NCBI GenBank assembly: GCA_049606855.1
Contig: JBMYVY010000014.1
Span: 1 to 62,476, forward strand
Direction: 5' to 3'
DNA length: 62,476 nucleotides
DNA from: JBELHR01 sp049606855
GTDB lineage: Bacteria > Bacteroidota > Bacteroidia > Flavobacteriales > Flavobacteriaceae
Shown: piece after piece, positions 7,861-15,861 of the stretch
How the letters are laid out: each line of letters begins with the position of its first letter
Numbering within the stretch: position 1 is the first letter of the stretch
The notes under the pieces: generated by a model
Seen by the model: the letters and a program-made list of their open reading frames with translations, nothing else
The model's database searches: none
What the model was told of the DNA's origin: nothing
Made by a program: the position numbers and the translations under genes

Positions 7861-8748
7861 ATGAAAAACATATCGGTAATTGGAGCGGGAACTATGGGAA
7901 ATGGTATCGCTCATACTTTTGCATTGGCTGGCTACCAGGTCAAGCTGATAGACATTAGTCAAGAACGACTTAATTCAGGATTAAAGACTATTGAAAAAAA
8001 CCTTGACAGACAAGTTTCTAAAGAAAAAATCAGTCAAGAACAGATGCAACAAACACTAAACAGAATCAGCTTAACTACGGAAATTAGAACTGGTGTGACA
8101 GATTCCGATTTAGTAATAGAGGCCGCTACAGAGAAACTTGAGCTCAAGTTGGAGATTTTTAAAACGATTGACCAGTCTGCTCCTAAGCAATGTATACTTG
8201 CCACAAACACCTCCTCGATTTCAATCACTCAAATAGCCGGAGTCACCTCAAGGCCTGAAATGGTTATTGGAATGCATTTCATGAATCCAGTGCCTATCAT
8301 GAAATTAGTTGAAGTCATCAGGGGATATAATACTAGTGACAAAACGACAAAGTTAGTAATGGAGCTTTCCAAAGATTTAGGAAAGATTCCTACCGAAGTA
8401 AATGACTACCCTGGGTTTATTGCAAATAGAATTTTGATGCCAATGATAAATGAGGCTATTGAAAGTTTATTTCAAGGGGTTGCTGGGGTAAAAGAAATCG
8501 ACACGGTAATGAAATTAGGAATGGCACACCCGATGGGACCTTTAGAGCTTGCCGATTTCATTGGACTGGATGTATGTCTCTCAATATTAGAGGTAATGTA
8601 TGACGGGTTCAAAAACCCAAAGTACGCTCCTTGCCCACTATTAGTAAATATGGTTAGATCCGGTAATTTAGGAAAAAAATCCGGCAGCGGTTTTTATGAT
8701 TATTCTCAAGAAAGAAAAGCTGTCATTGTGAGTCAGCAATTTCAATAA
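7861..8748 (+). CDS. hbd: 3-hydroxybutyryl-CoA dehydrogenase
   Basis: 295 aa from the ATG at 7861. The in-frame extension to 7780 runs into the antiparallel pcm coding region and is unlikely. N-terminal NAD-binding domain: ISVIGAGTMGNGIAHTFALAGY. Catalytic region: ATNTSSISIT, GMHFMNPVPIMKLVEVI (the histidine of the HF/MNP motif), and the C-terminal dimer domain NDYPGFIANRILMPMINEA. It oxidises (S)-3-hydroxyacyl-CoA in fatty acid or aromatic degradation, or acts in reverse. No other beta-oxidation gene is adjacent. It is closed by a strong palindromic terminator. Confidence 0.92.
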   Translation: MKNISVIGAGTMGNGIAHTFALAGYQVKLIDISQERLNSGLKTIEKNLDRQVSKEKISQEQMQQTLNRISLTTEIRTGVTDSDLVIEAATEKLELKLEIFKTIDQSAPKQCILATNTSSISITQIAGVTSRPEMVIGMHFMNPVPIMKLVEVIRGYNTSDKTTKLVMELSKDLGKIPTEVNDYPGFIANRILMPMINEAIESLFQGVAGVKEIDTVMKLGMAHPMGPLELADFIGLDVCLSILEVMYDGFKNPKYAPCPLLVNMVRSGNLGKKSGSGFYDYSQERKAVIVSQQFQ

Positions 8749-8750
8749 CA

Positions 8751-8782
8751 AAAAAAAGCTTTAGAATTCTAAAGCTTTTTTT
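8751..8782. terminator. Bidirectional terminator (hbd / symporter)
   Basis: Perfect palindrome centred at 8766/8767 (core AAAGCTTTAGAATTCTAAAG) with A and T tracts, between convergent hbd and the symporter gene. It also contains a HindIII-like and an EcoRI-like palindrome. Confidence 0.85.
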
Positions 8783-8785
8783 ATT

Positions 8786-10099
8786 TTATAAATTATCGTT
8801 CCATTCTTTTGGTTTGGGATCTTTAAGCTTTCCAACGGACTTTCCAACCACCATTGCAACAGTGGCATCCCCTGTAACATTGATTACTGTTCTCAACATA
8901 TCTAAAGGACGGTCAACTGCAAAAATCAAGGCTAAACCAATAGCGAGTTTGTCTGCAGGGAAACCAATAGAGTCTAAAACGATGACAAGCATCACCATTC
9001 CCGCACCAGGTACTGCAGCCGATCCAATCGAAGCCAATAACGCGGTAAGAATAATAGTAAGTTGATTTGAGAACTCTAATCCCTCAGGCCACAAAACCTG
9101 CATAATGAAAACAGCAGCAACACCTTGGTATAAACTGGTTCCATCCATATTAATTGTCGCACCAACTGGAAGCACAAAACTGGCAACTTCTCCATCTACT
9201 CCTAAATGTTCTTCAACACGCTCCATAGTCACGGGCAATGTTGCGGCAGAAGAGGAAGTTGAAAAAGCCAAAATTTGAGCAGGAGAAATCTGTTTTAAGA
9301 ACCAAATTGGGTTCTTCTTAGTATAAAGACTTACAATAGTTACATAAACTCCGACCATCAACAGTAACCCTAAGGTTACTACCCCGGCATATTTAATTAG
9401 CGCCAGTAAAATTGAAGCGTCATCAGATGAGATAATCACATTGGCTAACAAGGCGAATACCGCATAAGGTGCAGAAAGCATGATCAAGTCCACCATTTTC
9501 AAAACCACTTCATTGAGAGAATCAAAGAAATCCTTTAAAGGCTTTGCCTGCTCCTCTTTTATCAAAAGCATGGAAAGACCTAAAAATATAGCTACAAATA
9601 TCACCTGTAACATCAATCCGTTATTTGATAGTGCCTTAAAAGCATTGGAAGGAACCATATCCTCAAGGAATTGCAATGGTCCAGCAGTTTTTTGATTTTG
9701 AGCTTCAGTCATCTTTGAAGAAACACCTGAAGAATTGGCATAGGTCTGGGTTAATCGATCAACGGTTTCCTCAGCGATTCCTTCTCCCGGTTTAAGAATA
9801 TTAACCAAAACCAAACCAATGCAAATAGCAACTATAGTTGTAGAAATATAAACCAGAATCGTTCTTCCCCCTATTTTTTTGAATTTCGAAATATCCTTTA
9901 AATCAGATATACCTTTGATTAAAGAGGCAAGGATTAATGGAACTGCAATCAACTTTAAAAGGTTCACAAAAATGGTTCCAAAAGGTTTGATCCAGTCTGT
10001 TACAAATTTTGGACCCCAATCAAATTGCGACATTCCAAAACCAAAAAGTATCCCCAATATCATCCCAATTAGGATTTTCCAGTGCAGCTTTAATTTCAT
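8786..10099 (-). CDS. Dicarboxylate/amino acid:cation symporter (DAACS family)
   Basis: 437 aa from the ATG at 10099 (an in-frame TTG lies at 10120). Inner-membrane elevator transporter of the GltP/DctA type with about eight hydrophobic segments. Diagnostic motifs are the serine-rich hairpin AFSTSSSAATLPVTM, the Na/substrate site PVGATINMDGTSLYQG, and the C-terminal AVDRPLDMLRTVINVTGDA. The RxxxNVTGDA segment argues for acidic amino acids or C4-dicarboxylates; the exact substrate cannot be read. Residues about 105-150 form a periplasmic loop that is longer than in GltP and more polar. Confidence 0.9.
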   Translation of the reverse strand: MKLKLHWKILIGMILGILFGFGMSQFDWGPKFVTDWIKPFGTIFVNLLKLIAVPLILASLIKGISDLKDISKFKKIGGRTILVYISTTIVAICIGLVLVNILKPGEGIAEETVDRLTQTYANSSGVSSKMTEAQNQKTAGPLQFLEDMVPSNAFKALSNNGLMLQVIFVAIFLGLSMLLIKEEQAKPLKDFFDSLNEVVLKMVDLIMLSAPYAVFALLANVIISSDDASILLALIKYAGVVTLGLLLMVGVYVTIVSLYTKKNPIWFLKQISPAQILAFSTSSSAATLPVTMERVEEHLGVDGEVASFVLPVGATINMDGTSLYQGVAAVFIMQVLWPEGLEFSNQLTIILTALLASIGSAAVPGAGMVMLVIVLDSIGFPADKLAIGLALIFAVDRPLDMLRTVINVTGDATVAMVVGKSVGKLKDPKPKEWNDNL

Positions 10100-10136
10100 T
10101 CTGTAAATTTTGTTGAGCAAGATAATAATATTTATT

Positions 10137-10165
10137 TTGCAGTAGATAATAATAGTTTAAATTTG
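10137..10165 (+). promoter_or_regulatory. Promoter TTG-N18-TAAATTTG before the DUF6787 gene
   Basis: TTG at 10137-10139 and TAAATTTG at 10158-10165, separated by 18 bp. This is close to the Bacteroidota -33/-7 arrangement. It precedes the ATG at 10184 by 18 nt and supports that start over the upstream TTG at 10163, which it overlaps. Confidence 0.6.
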
Positions 10166-10183
10166 CAGGCTCAAAAGCAATTT

Positions 10184-10477
10184 ATGAAGCGTCTAAAAGA
10201 AAAGTGGGGCATAGAATCAAATTTCCAAATAATTATCATTTTATTGGTATTTAGTATTACAGGTTCTCTCTCTGTTTATATCGCAAAACCTTTGCTTAAC
10301 TTCATAGGCCTGCCGAGAGATGCGTGGTATTTTTGGCCTGTGAGAATTGCCGTCATTTTCCCAATCTATCAAGTAATGATTGTTGTTATTGGTGCCTTAT
10401 TTGGGCAATTCAAATTTTTCTGGGGATTTCAAAAAAAGTTTTTATCTCGAATTGGACTTGGATTTCTTTTTAAGTAA
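10184..10477 (+). CDS. Small membrane protein, DUF6787-like
   Basis: 97 aa from the ATG at 10184. Two hydrophobic segments: IIIILLVFSITGSLSVYIA and VRIAVIFPIYQVMIVVIGAL. The C-terminus has GQFKFFWGFQKKFLSRIG. I recognise it as a conserved short flavobacterial membrane protein, sometimes labelled diacylglyceryl transferase in annotations; it is too short and lacks Lgt motifs, so that label should not be used. Function unknown. It is followed 8 bp later by the CoA pyrophosphatase gene, probably in the same transcript. Confidence 0.8.
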   Translation: MKRLKEKWGIESNFQIIIILLVFSITGSLSVYIAKPLLNFIGLPRDAWYFWPVRIAVIFPIYQVMIVVIGALFGQFKFFWGFQKKFLSRIGLGFLFK

Positions 10478-10485
10478 ATTCACCA

Positions 10486-11109
10486 ATGCTTTTCGATGAA
10501 TTTTTGAATCACAGGTTAGCACTTTCTGCTCAACCAACCATAAACCAGCTCGAACTTTTACAAAAAGTTAGTAAGCACCGTGTGGATAAAATTCCTAATT
10601 CTGAGCATCCACCAAAACAAGCCGGGGTTTTGGCACTAATTTATCCCAAAGATCAAGAATCACATATTGCTTTAATGCTCAGAGAATCTTATAAAGGTGT
10701 GCATTCAGCGCAAGTCAGTTTTCCAGGTGGAAAGAAAGAAAAGAACGATATTGACCTCTATCAAACTGCCTTAAGAGAGGCTGGTGAGGAACTTTCTATT
10801 CAAGCACAACACGTTCATCTAGTAAGAAAACTGAATAAAGTCTATATTCCCCCCAGTAATTTTATGGTCTCTCCTTTTTTGAGTTACAGCAATAAACGTC
10901 CAGACTTTAAATCAAATTACGAAGTTGCCGAATTGATAGAACTTCCTTTAAAGGTTATTTTAGATAAAGAAAATATCAAGGAAGATTATATAAATTTCAG
11001 TGATGGTCTAAAGGTTAAAACCCAATATTTTAGCTTTAAAGATTATCAAATATGGGGCGCAACCGCAATCATGCTCCTTGAGATACGAGCCCATATTTTA
11101 GGACTCTAA
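10486..11109 (+). CDS. Nudix CoA pyrophosphatase (CoAse/NudL type)
   Basis: 207 aa. It carries the CoAse signature upstream of the Nudix box (MLRESYKGVHSAQVSFPGGK) merging into the Nudix helix GGKKEKNDIDLYQTALREAGEEL, with the metal-binding REAGEE. The conserved glycine of the Nudix box is serine here (EELSI). The family hydrolyses CoA or acyl-CoA to 3',5'-ADP and phosphopantetheine. It sits between DUF6787 and plsC on the same strand. Confidence 0.85.
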   Translation: MLFDEFLNHRLALSAQPTINQLELLQKVSKHRVDKIPNSEHPPKQAGVLALIYPKDQESHIALMLRESYKGVHSAQVSFPGGKKEKNDIDLYQTALREAGEELSIQAQHVHLVRKLNKVYIPPSNFMVSPFLSYSNKRPDFKSNYEVAELIELPLKVILDKENIKEDYINFSDGLKVKTQYFSFKDYQIWGATAIMLLEIRAHILGL

Positions 11110-11121
11110 TAAAATCTTTTG

Positions 11122-11129
11122 TAATTTTG
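11122..11129 (+). promoter_or_regulatory. -7 promoter element (TAATTTTG) before the acyltransferase gene
   Basis: TAnnTTTG match 26 nt upstream of the acyltransferase ATG; no consensus -33 was found at 19 bp. It suggests a separate or additional start for this gene. Confidence 0.35.
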
Positions 11130-11155
11130 CTTTCTTGTAATTCAATGAGAAACAC

Positions 11156-11968
11156 ATGAAATTATTTAAAAAGAATCCTTTTGGTCATTATTTGTACATA
11201 AAGAAATGGATCATTAGAGTCTTTGGTATTATTTCACATCGCAGATATAATTCCTTTAACAAACTTCAAATTGAAGGATCTGAGATAATCAGAGAGTTAC
11301 CAGACAGTAATGTTTTGTTTGTCTCAAATCATCAAACCTATTTCGCTGATGTAGCGGCAATGATGCATGTATTTAACGCAGCCTTGAGCGGTAGAGTTGA
11401 CTCAATAAAGAATATCGGCTACATTTGGAATCCAAAATTGAATATTTATTATGTAGCAGCCGCAGAAACCATGAAATCTGGTTTTTTACCTAAGCTATTT
11501 GCCTATGCCGGTTCGGTTTCTATTGACAGAACTTGGAGAGCTGCAGGTCAAAGTGTAAATCGTCAAGTAAAATTATCTGATATCTCAAATATAGGAACAG
11601 CTTTGGATGACGGATGGGTGATTACTTTTCCACAAGGCACCACTAAACCCTTCAAACCAATTCGAAGGGGTACCGCTCATTTGATTAAAACTTATAAACC
11701 AATTGTAATCCCTATTGTAATAGACGGATTTAGAAGATCTTTTGATAAAAAGGGCCTTATCGTAAAAAAACGGGGTGTTTTACAATCCATGGTAATAAAA
11801 AAGCCATTGGATATAGATTATGAGAACGACAGCATAGACAATATCGTTGAACAAATTGAATATGCTATCGAACAACATCCTTCTTTTCTAAAAGTTACTC
11901 CACTTGAAGAATATCAAAAATTAGAGGAAGATCTTAATAAAGAAAGGAACTTTTTTAAATCATACTAG
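11156..11968 (+). CDS. plsC: 1-acyl-sn-glycerol-3-phosphate acyltransferase-like (PlsC family)
   Basis: 270 aa. Acyltransferase block I is VSNHQTYFADVAAM, where the catalytic histidine and aspartate are separated by five residues instead of the usual four (HX4D). Block III is TFPQGTTKPFKPIRRGTAHL (FPxGT type) and block IV is VIPIVIDGFRRSF. It probably acylates lysophosphatidate or a related lysolipid at the membrane. I recall homologues with the same HQTYFAD spacing in other flavobacteria, so this looks like a lineage-specific subfamily. It is convergent with dps and shares a 4-bp stop overlap (CTAG). Confidence 0.8.
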   Translation: MKLFKKNPFGHYLYIKKWIIRVFGIISHRRYNSFNKLQIEGSEIIRELPDSNVLFVSNHQTYFADVAAMMHVFNAALSGRVDSIKNIGYIWNPKLNIYYVAAAETMKSGFLPKLFAYAGSVSIDRTWRAAGQSVNRQVKLSDISNIGTALDDGWVITFPQGTTKPFKPIRRGTAHLIKTYKPIVIPIVIDGFRRSFDKKGLIVKKRGVLQSMVIKKPLDIDYENDSIDNIVEQIEYAIEQHPSFLKVTPLEEYQKLEEDLNKERNFFKSY

Positions 11969-12429
11969 GCCCTCCAAGAGCGAAGCATCCATATTGTTTT
12001 TTCTTGTTCTGTAATGAAGTCACTCATCATTGAGTTGGTTCCTTCATCATCGGCTTCACCTGATAATTCAAGTAATTCTCTTTCAATTAGAAGTAATTCC
12101 TTCATTCCTAATAAAACTAAATCTACCGCCTCTTTATCTTTGTGGACTCCTTGACCGATTGGAATAAATGCATCTCTAAGATAAGCTTCAAAGGTATGTA
12201 AAGGCACTCCCTCAAGAGTTAAAATTCGCTCTGCTATTTGATCAATCTTATCTTGAGCATCTAAATAAAACTCTTCAAATTTAACGTGAAGCTCAAAGAA
12301 GTTTTCTCCCTTAATGTTCCAATGTAAACCTCTTAAATTTTGATAGTGCACTTGAAAATTTGCTAAGAGAACATTCAGTTTAGTTACTAATTCTGCACTT
12401 TTATCCTTGTCTAACCCGATAGTATTCAT
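11965..12429 (-). CDS. dps: Dps-family DNA-binding ferritin-like protein
   Basis: 154-aa mini-ferritin that oxidises Fe(II) with peroxide and protects DNA. Ferroxidase-site motifs are clear: LRGLHWNIKGENFFELHVKFEEFY (H, then H, then the E/D cluster) and DAQDKIDQIAERILTLEG. No lysine-rich N-terminal extension is present. It is transcribed divergently from oxyR across a 111-bp region holding a dyad, so peroxide control by OxyR is the natural inference. Confidence 0.92.
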   Translation of the reverse strand: MNTIGLDKDKSAELVTKLNVLLANFQVHYQNLRGLHWNIKGENFFELHVKFEEFYLDAQDKIDQIAERILTLEGVPLHTFEAYLRDAFIPIGQGVHKDKEAVDLVLLGMKELLLIERELLELSGEADDEGTNSMMSDFITEQEKTIWMLRSWRA

Positions 12430-12496
12430 AATATAATTTTTTGATTTTTAATGTATTACGAATTTACGGATAATTCATGTTGAATTTCCATAAATC

Positions 12497-12527
12497 ATAT
12501 TGATAGTTTTAATATCTTTATCAATAT
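12497..12527. promoter_or_regulatory. Candidate OxyR operator between dps and oxyR
   Basis: Perfect 9-bp inverted repeat ATATTGATA (12497-12505) / TATCAATAT (12519-12527) with a 13-bp spacer. Nested in it is GATA-N7-TATC (12502-12516), matching the half-site geometry ATAG-N7-CTAT of LysR/OxyR sites. It ends 13 bp before the oxyR ATG. Confidence 0.6.
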
Positions 12528-12540
12528 TAATTATCATACC

Positions 12541-13485
12541 ATGACCATTACCCAACTTCAATATGTTCTCGCGGTTGCCGAGTATCAAAATTTCACTCAA
12601 GCAGCCGCAAGCTGTTTTGTAACTCAACCCACATTAAGCATGCAAATTCAAAAGCTCGAGGAAGAACTCGATGTGCAAATGTTTAATAGGAACAAAAAAC
12701 CCATTCAACTTACCCCAATTGGAGAAAAGATAGTAGAACAAGCTAAAATTATTGTGGATGAAAGCAATCGAATTAACGATATCGTTCACCAACAGAAAGG
12801 CTTTATTGGAGGAGAGTTTAAATTGGCAATTATCCCAACGATAATGCCAACACTTCTACCCTTGTTTATAAAATCATTTACACGAAAGTACCCAAAAGTC
12901 AAACTCAAAATATACGAACTGCCTACAGAGGAAATTGTTAAGAAGTTAAGCGATGGACATCTCGATGCAGGGATAGCCGCAACTCCATTGGAAAATGAGG
13001 CAATCATAGAACGACCGCTATACTACGAACCTTTTGTTGGATTAGTTAACGAGGAACACAGGCTTGCCAACAAATCCATCTTAACACCAGACGATCTTCA
13101 AGCGAACGACATGTTACTTTTAGAGGAAGGTAATTGCTTTAAGGATTCCGTACTAAATATTTGCAGTTCTGATATCAAATCTGAGGACAGAGCTTTCAGT
13201 CTTGATTCTGGAAGTTTCGATACGCTTATACAATTGACCAAAGAAGGCCTTGGGATGACCCTTCTACCCTATTTACACAGTTTAGAGTTGAGTTCTGACG
13301 ACGAGAAACTTGTAAGACCTTTCGAGGAACCTGCACCCGCCAGAGAGGTCAGTTTAATTTATCATAAATCTCAATTAAAGATGCAAATGATTGAGGCCTT
13401 AAAGGACAATATCGATGGCTTAATTAGAGGGATAATAAGCTTTAGTGAGGTTAAAATTATTAGTCCGCTAAATAAACACAGTTAA
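12541..13485 (+). CDS. oxyR: Hydrogen peroxide-sensing LysR regulator OxyR
   Basis: 314-aa LysR-type regulator. N-terminal winged HTH: MTITQLQYVLAVAEYQNFTQ followed by CFVTQPTLSMQIQKLEEEL. In the C-terminal sensor domain the segment EEGNCFKDSVLNICSS places cysteines at residues 199 and 208, the same numbers and spacing as the redox pair of E. coli OxyR. It should therefore be a true disulfide-switch OxyR rather than a generic LysR protein. It is divergent from dps with an inverted repeat between, and is followed by a strong terminator. Confidence 0.93.
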   Translation: MTITQLQYVLAVAEYQNFTQAAASCFVTQPTLSMQIQKLEEELDVQMFNRNKKPIQLTPIGEKIVEQAKIIVDESNRINDIVHQQKGFIGGEFKLAIIPTIMPTLLPLFIKSFTRKYPKVKLKIYELPTEEIVKKLSDGHLDAGIAATPLENEAIIERPLYYEPFVGLVNEEHRLANKSILTPDDLQANDMLLLEEGNCFKDSVLNICSSDIKSEDRAFSLDSGSFDTLIQLTKEGLGMTLLPYLHSLELSSDDEKLVRPFEEPAPAREVSLIYHKSQLKMQMIEALKDNIDGLIRGIISFSEVKIISPLNKHS

Positions 13486-13517
13486 AAAAAAGCGATTCTC
13501 TCGAATCGCTTTTTTTT
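13484..13517. terminator. Bidirectional terminator (oxyR / 64-aa gene)
   Basis: 15-bp hairpin with arms ending AGCGATTC / GAATCGCT and loop TCTC, with A7 and T7 flanks. The stop codon of the convergent 64-aa gene lies in the T tract. Confidence 0.85.
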
Positions 13518-13710
13518 ATTTTAGATAAATTAAGCAAGCGCTTAATTCTGGTTTTCTTACTACATAATTCTTAACCCAAATCTGCAACTCCTGTCGCTCA
13601 TGGGGTAATAAGGTTTCAATAGCTTTTTCTAATTCTTTGCAAAACAATTCAACATTAAAACTTACTTTTTCAAGGACTGTTTTACAATAGTCATACATTG
13701 CTCTCGCCAT
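13516..13710 (-). CDS. Conserved small flavobacterial protein, function unknown
   Basis: 64 aa, MARAMYDYCKTVLEKVSFNV and onward; predicted mostly helical, no signal peptide or membrane segment. I recognise close relatives of this length in other flavobacteria, with the same M-Y-D-Y-x-K-T-V-L start and a C-terminal KPEL motif, so it is a real gene rather than a chance frame. It has its own terminator (shared with oxyR). No function can be assigned. Confidence 0.7.
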   Translation of the reverse strand: MARAMYDYCKTVLEKVSFNVELFCKELEKAIETLLPHERQELQIWVKNYVVRKPELSACLIYLK

Positions 13711-13766
13711 AGTATAGGGGTTTAATGTTTCGTTTTCTAAATGTAGAAAAAATAAAATCTAAAGAC

Positions 13767-13802
13767 AAAAAAAAAGAGCTTTATCTTCAGGAAAAAGCTC
13801 TT
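13767..13802 (-). terminator. Terminator downstream of the 88-aa gene
   Basis: 9-bp stem AAGAGCTTT (13774-13782) / AAAGCTCTT (13794-13802), loop 11 nt, followed on the minus strand by a long T run. Confidence 0.75.
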
Positions 13803-13825
13803 AATTAACAGTCTTTTAAGGAATT

Positions 13826-14092
13826 CTAAAGGGCATTAACTTGTGCTACCAAATCCAAGGCTTTTGCCTCAAGATCTTTAGAAATTGCTTTGAAATGTGC
13901 TTTTTTATCTTCTACGTCTTTTGCATTAATTCGAGTCATTAACTCATCAAATGCTGCAATCGATTGATCGATAACACCTTGAGAAGCTGCTTTATCTTTA
14001 TCTCCATTAAGGTCTTCCCATGTCATCGCGAAATCGATAATATCCCCTAGGGTATAATGAACGTTTTTCTTTAGGTCTTGTATACTTGCCAT
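13826..14092 (-). CDS. Conserved small helical protein, function unknown
   Basis: 88 aa, MASIQDLKKNVHYTLGDIID at the start, rich in Asp, Glu, Lys and Ala, probably two or three helices. Homologues of similar length are common in flavobacteria to my recollection, always hypothetical. It is probably monocistronic, with a terminator downstream and a TAAATTTG box (minus strand, 14110-14117) 17 nt before the ATG. No catalytic motif is visible. Confidence 0.7.
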   Translation of the reverse strand: MASIQDLKKNVHYTLGDIIDFAMTWEDLNGDKDKAASQGVIDQSIAAFDELMTRINAKDVEDKKAHFKAISKDLEAKALDLVAQVNAL

Positions 14093-14122
14093 AATCTATT
14101 AATTTTCGACAAATTTACTGAA

Positions 14123-14815
14123 TTAATCTTCAAAATATGGAATTATATCTCCTAATTCATTTAAACTAAGATAGTCTTGATGCTCCTTGGGTTCTGCTTC
14201 TTCATGAGCCCAAGTGGTGTGAAATGGAATATGAACGGCAGATGCTCCAATATTCACTAGGGGCAAAACATCCGATTTCAAGGAATTCCCTATCATTAAA
14301 AATTCCTTCGGATCAGTTCCCATTCCATCGAGCAAGTTTTGATAATCCTTTTCTTGCTTGTCACTAAGCACCCTTACTTGACTAAAATACTTGGCCAAAC
14401 CAGATTTCTCCAGTTTTCTTTCCTGATCCAATAAATCTCCTTTGGTAACTAATAACAACTTATACCTTCCGTACAGTGTTGATAATACTCGCTCTACTCC
14501 AGGAAGCAATTCTACAGGGTGATTGAGCATCTCCTTACCGAAATCAATAATTTTTTGAGTTTGGGATGCCGTCAATTCTCCATTAGATAAATTGATTCCG
14601 CATTCAATCATGGAAAGAACGAAGCCCTTAATCCCGTACCCATAGTCCTTTAGATTTTCAATCTCAGTCTTGAACAGTTCTTGTTGAATTTGATTCGGGG
14701 TTTCAAAACCTGCTAACAATTCGCCAAAATGCTCTTCAGTATCTCTAAAATAAGTTTCATTCACCCACAAGGTATCGTCGGCATCAAAAGCTATTGTTTT
14801 AATATGTTCAAACAT
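14123..14815 (-). CDS. HAD-superfamily phosphatase (YjjG/2-haloacid dehalogenase-like)
   Basis: 230 aa. HAD motif I is IAFDADDTLWVNE, with both catalytic aspartates in DADDTL. Motif II is LLLVTKGDLLDQ, motif III includes the lysine in SDKQEKDY, and motif IV is EFLMIGNSLKSDVLPLVNIG. A helical C1-type cap lies between motifs I and II. The substrate is probably a small phosphate ester or nucleotide (house-cleaning type), but it is not determined. It is divergent from the adenine/adenosine deaminase gene; a TATATTTG box on the minus strand (14826-14833) precedes it. Confidence 0.8.
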   Translation of the reverse strand: MFEHIKTIAFDADDTLWVNETYFRDTEEHFGELLAGFETPNQIQQELFKTEIENLKDYGYGIKGFVLSMIECGINLSNGELTASQTQKIIDFGKEMLNHPVELLPGVERVLSTLYGRYKLLLVTKGDLLDQERKLEKSGLAKYFSQVRVLSDKQEKDYQNLLDGMGTDPKEFLMIGNSLKSDVLPLVNIGASAVHIPFHTTWAHEEAEPKEHQDYLSLNELGDIIPYFED

Positions 14816-14848
14816 CTTTTTTTCTCAAATATAGGCATATTTTATTCG

Positions 14849-14856
14849 TATTTTTG
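14849..14856 (+). promoter_or_regulatory. -7 promoter element (TATTTTTG) of the deaminase gene
   Basis: Perfect TAnnTTTG ending 4 nt before the ATG at 14861, so transcription is expected to begin at or next to the start codon. Confidence 0.5.
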
Positions 14857-14860
14857 CTGT

Positions 14861-15859
14861 ATGAAAGATTTTATTAAACATTTGCCAAAAGCAGAATTGC
14901 ATCTACATATAGAGGGTACATTCGAACCGGAACTCATGTTTGAGATTGCGAAAAGAAATGAAATTCAAATTCCTTTTTCCTCAGTGGACGAACTAAAAAA
15001 GGCCTATCAATTTGATTGTCTACAAGATTTTTTGGACATCTATTATCAGGGAGCTGGAGTCTTAATCAAAGAACAAGATTTTTATGATTTGACCTATGCG
15101 TATTTGAAGAAATGTGCAGAACAAAACATTCGTCATACAGAAATAATGTTTGATCCTCAAACACACACCCAAAGAGGCATAGAATTCGGTACGGTTATAT
15201 CTGGAATTGCTCGTGCATGTGACGATGCAGCCAAAAACCTTAAAGTAAGTTCTCTTCTTATTATGTCTTATTTAAGACATTTATCAGAAGAAGAGGCCTT
15301 CAAAACACTTGAAGCTTCACTTCCCTACAAAGAATTAATAACCGCTGTTGGATTAGACTCTTCAGAAAAGGGTAATCCTCCTTCAAAGTTTATAAATGTT
15401 TTCAAAGCTTCTATTGAACAGGGCTATATTCCTCTTGCCCATGCAGGTGAAGAAGGAGATGCTTCTTATGTTTGGGAAGCGATTGATTTATTAAACATCA
15501 AACGCATAGATCACGGGAATAATGCTCTTCAAGACGAAAGCCTGGTAAAAGAAATTATAAAGAGAGATTTAGCGCTTACCGTTTGCCCTTTGTCAAATAC
15601 AGCTTTACAAGTAGTAAGTGATTTAAAAGACCACCCTTTGAAGAAGATGATGCAGAAGGGCTTAAAAGTAACCATTAACTCCGATGACCCTGCTTATTTT
15701 GGAGGTCAACTCAATGCTAACTTTGAAGCAATTCAAGAGGCTTTGGCACTTAATAAAGAAGAAATCGTTGAGCTCGCTGAAAACTCGTTTAAATACAGTT
15801 TACTTTCTGAAGAGGAAAAAGAAATCCACCTGAAAGAAATTCAACAATATATAAATTAA
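14861..15859 (+). CDS. Adenine/adenosine deaminase family protein
   Basis: 332 aa from the ATG at 14861; the open frame extends further upstream into the HAD gene, but the MKDFIKHLPKAELHLHIEGT start is canonical. Metal-dependent amidohydrolase: zinc ligands in HLHIEG, HAGEEG and NSDDPAYFGG, and the catalytic histidine in RIDHGNNAL. The CPLSN and NSDDPAYFGG motifs resemble the adenine aminohydrolase branch more than true adenosine deaminases (CPxSS, NTDDP), so deamination of adenine to hypoxanthine is quite possible. It is monocistronic and ends 2 bp from the convergent queD stop. Confidence 0.85.
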   Translation: MKDFIKHLPKAELHLHIEGTFEPELMFEIAKRNEIQIPFSSVDELKKAYQFDCLQDFLDIYYQGAGVLIKEQDFYDLTYAYLKKCAEQNIRHTEIMFDPQTHTQRGIEFGTVISGIARACDDAAKNLKVSSLLIMSYLRHLSEEEAFKTLEASLPYKELITAVGLDSSEKGNPPSKFINVFKASIEQGYIPLAHAGEEGDASYVWEAIDLLNIKRIDHGNNALQDESLVKEIIKRDLALTVCPLSNTALQVVSDLKDHPLKKMMQKGLKVTINSDDPAYFGGQLNANFEAIQEALALNKEEIVELAENSFKYSLLSEEEKEIHLKEIQQYIN

Positions 15860-15861
15860 CA

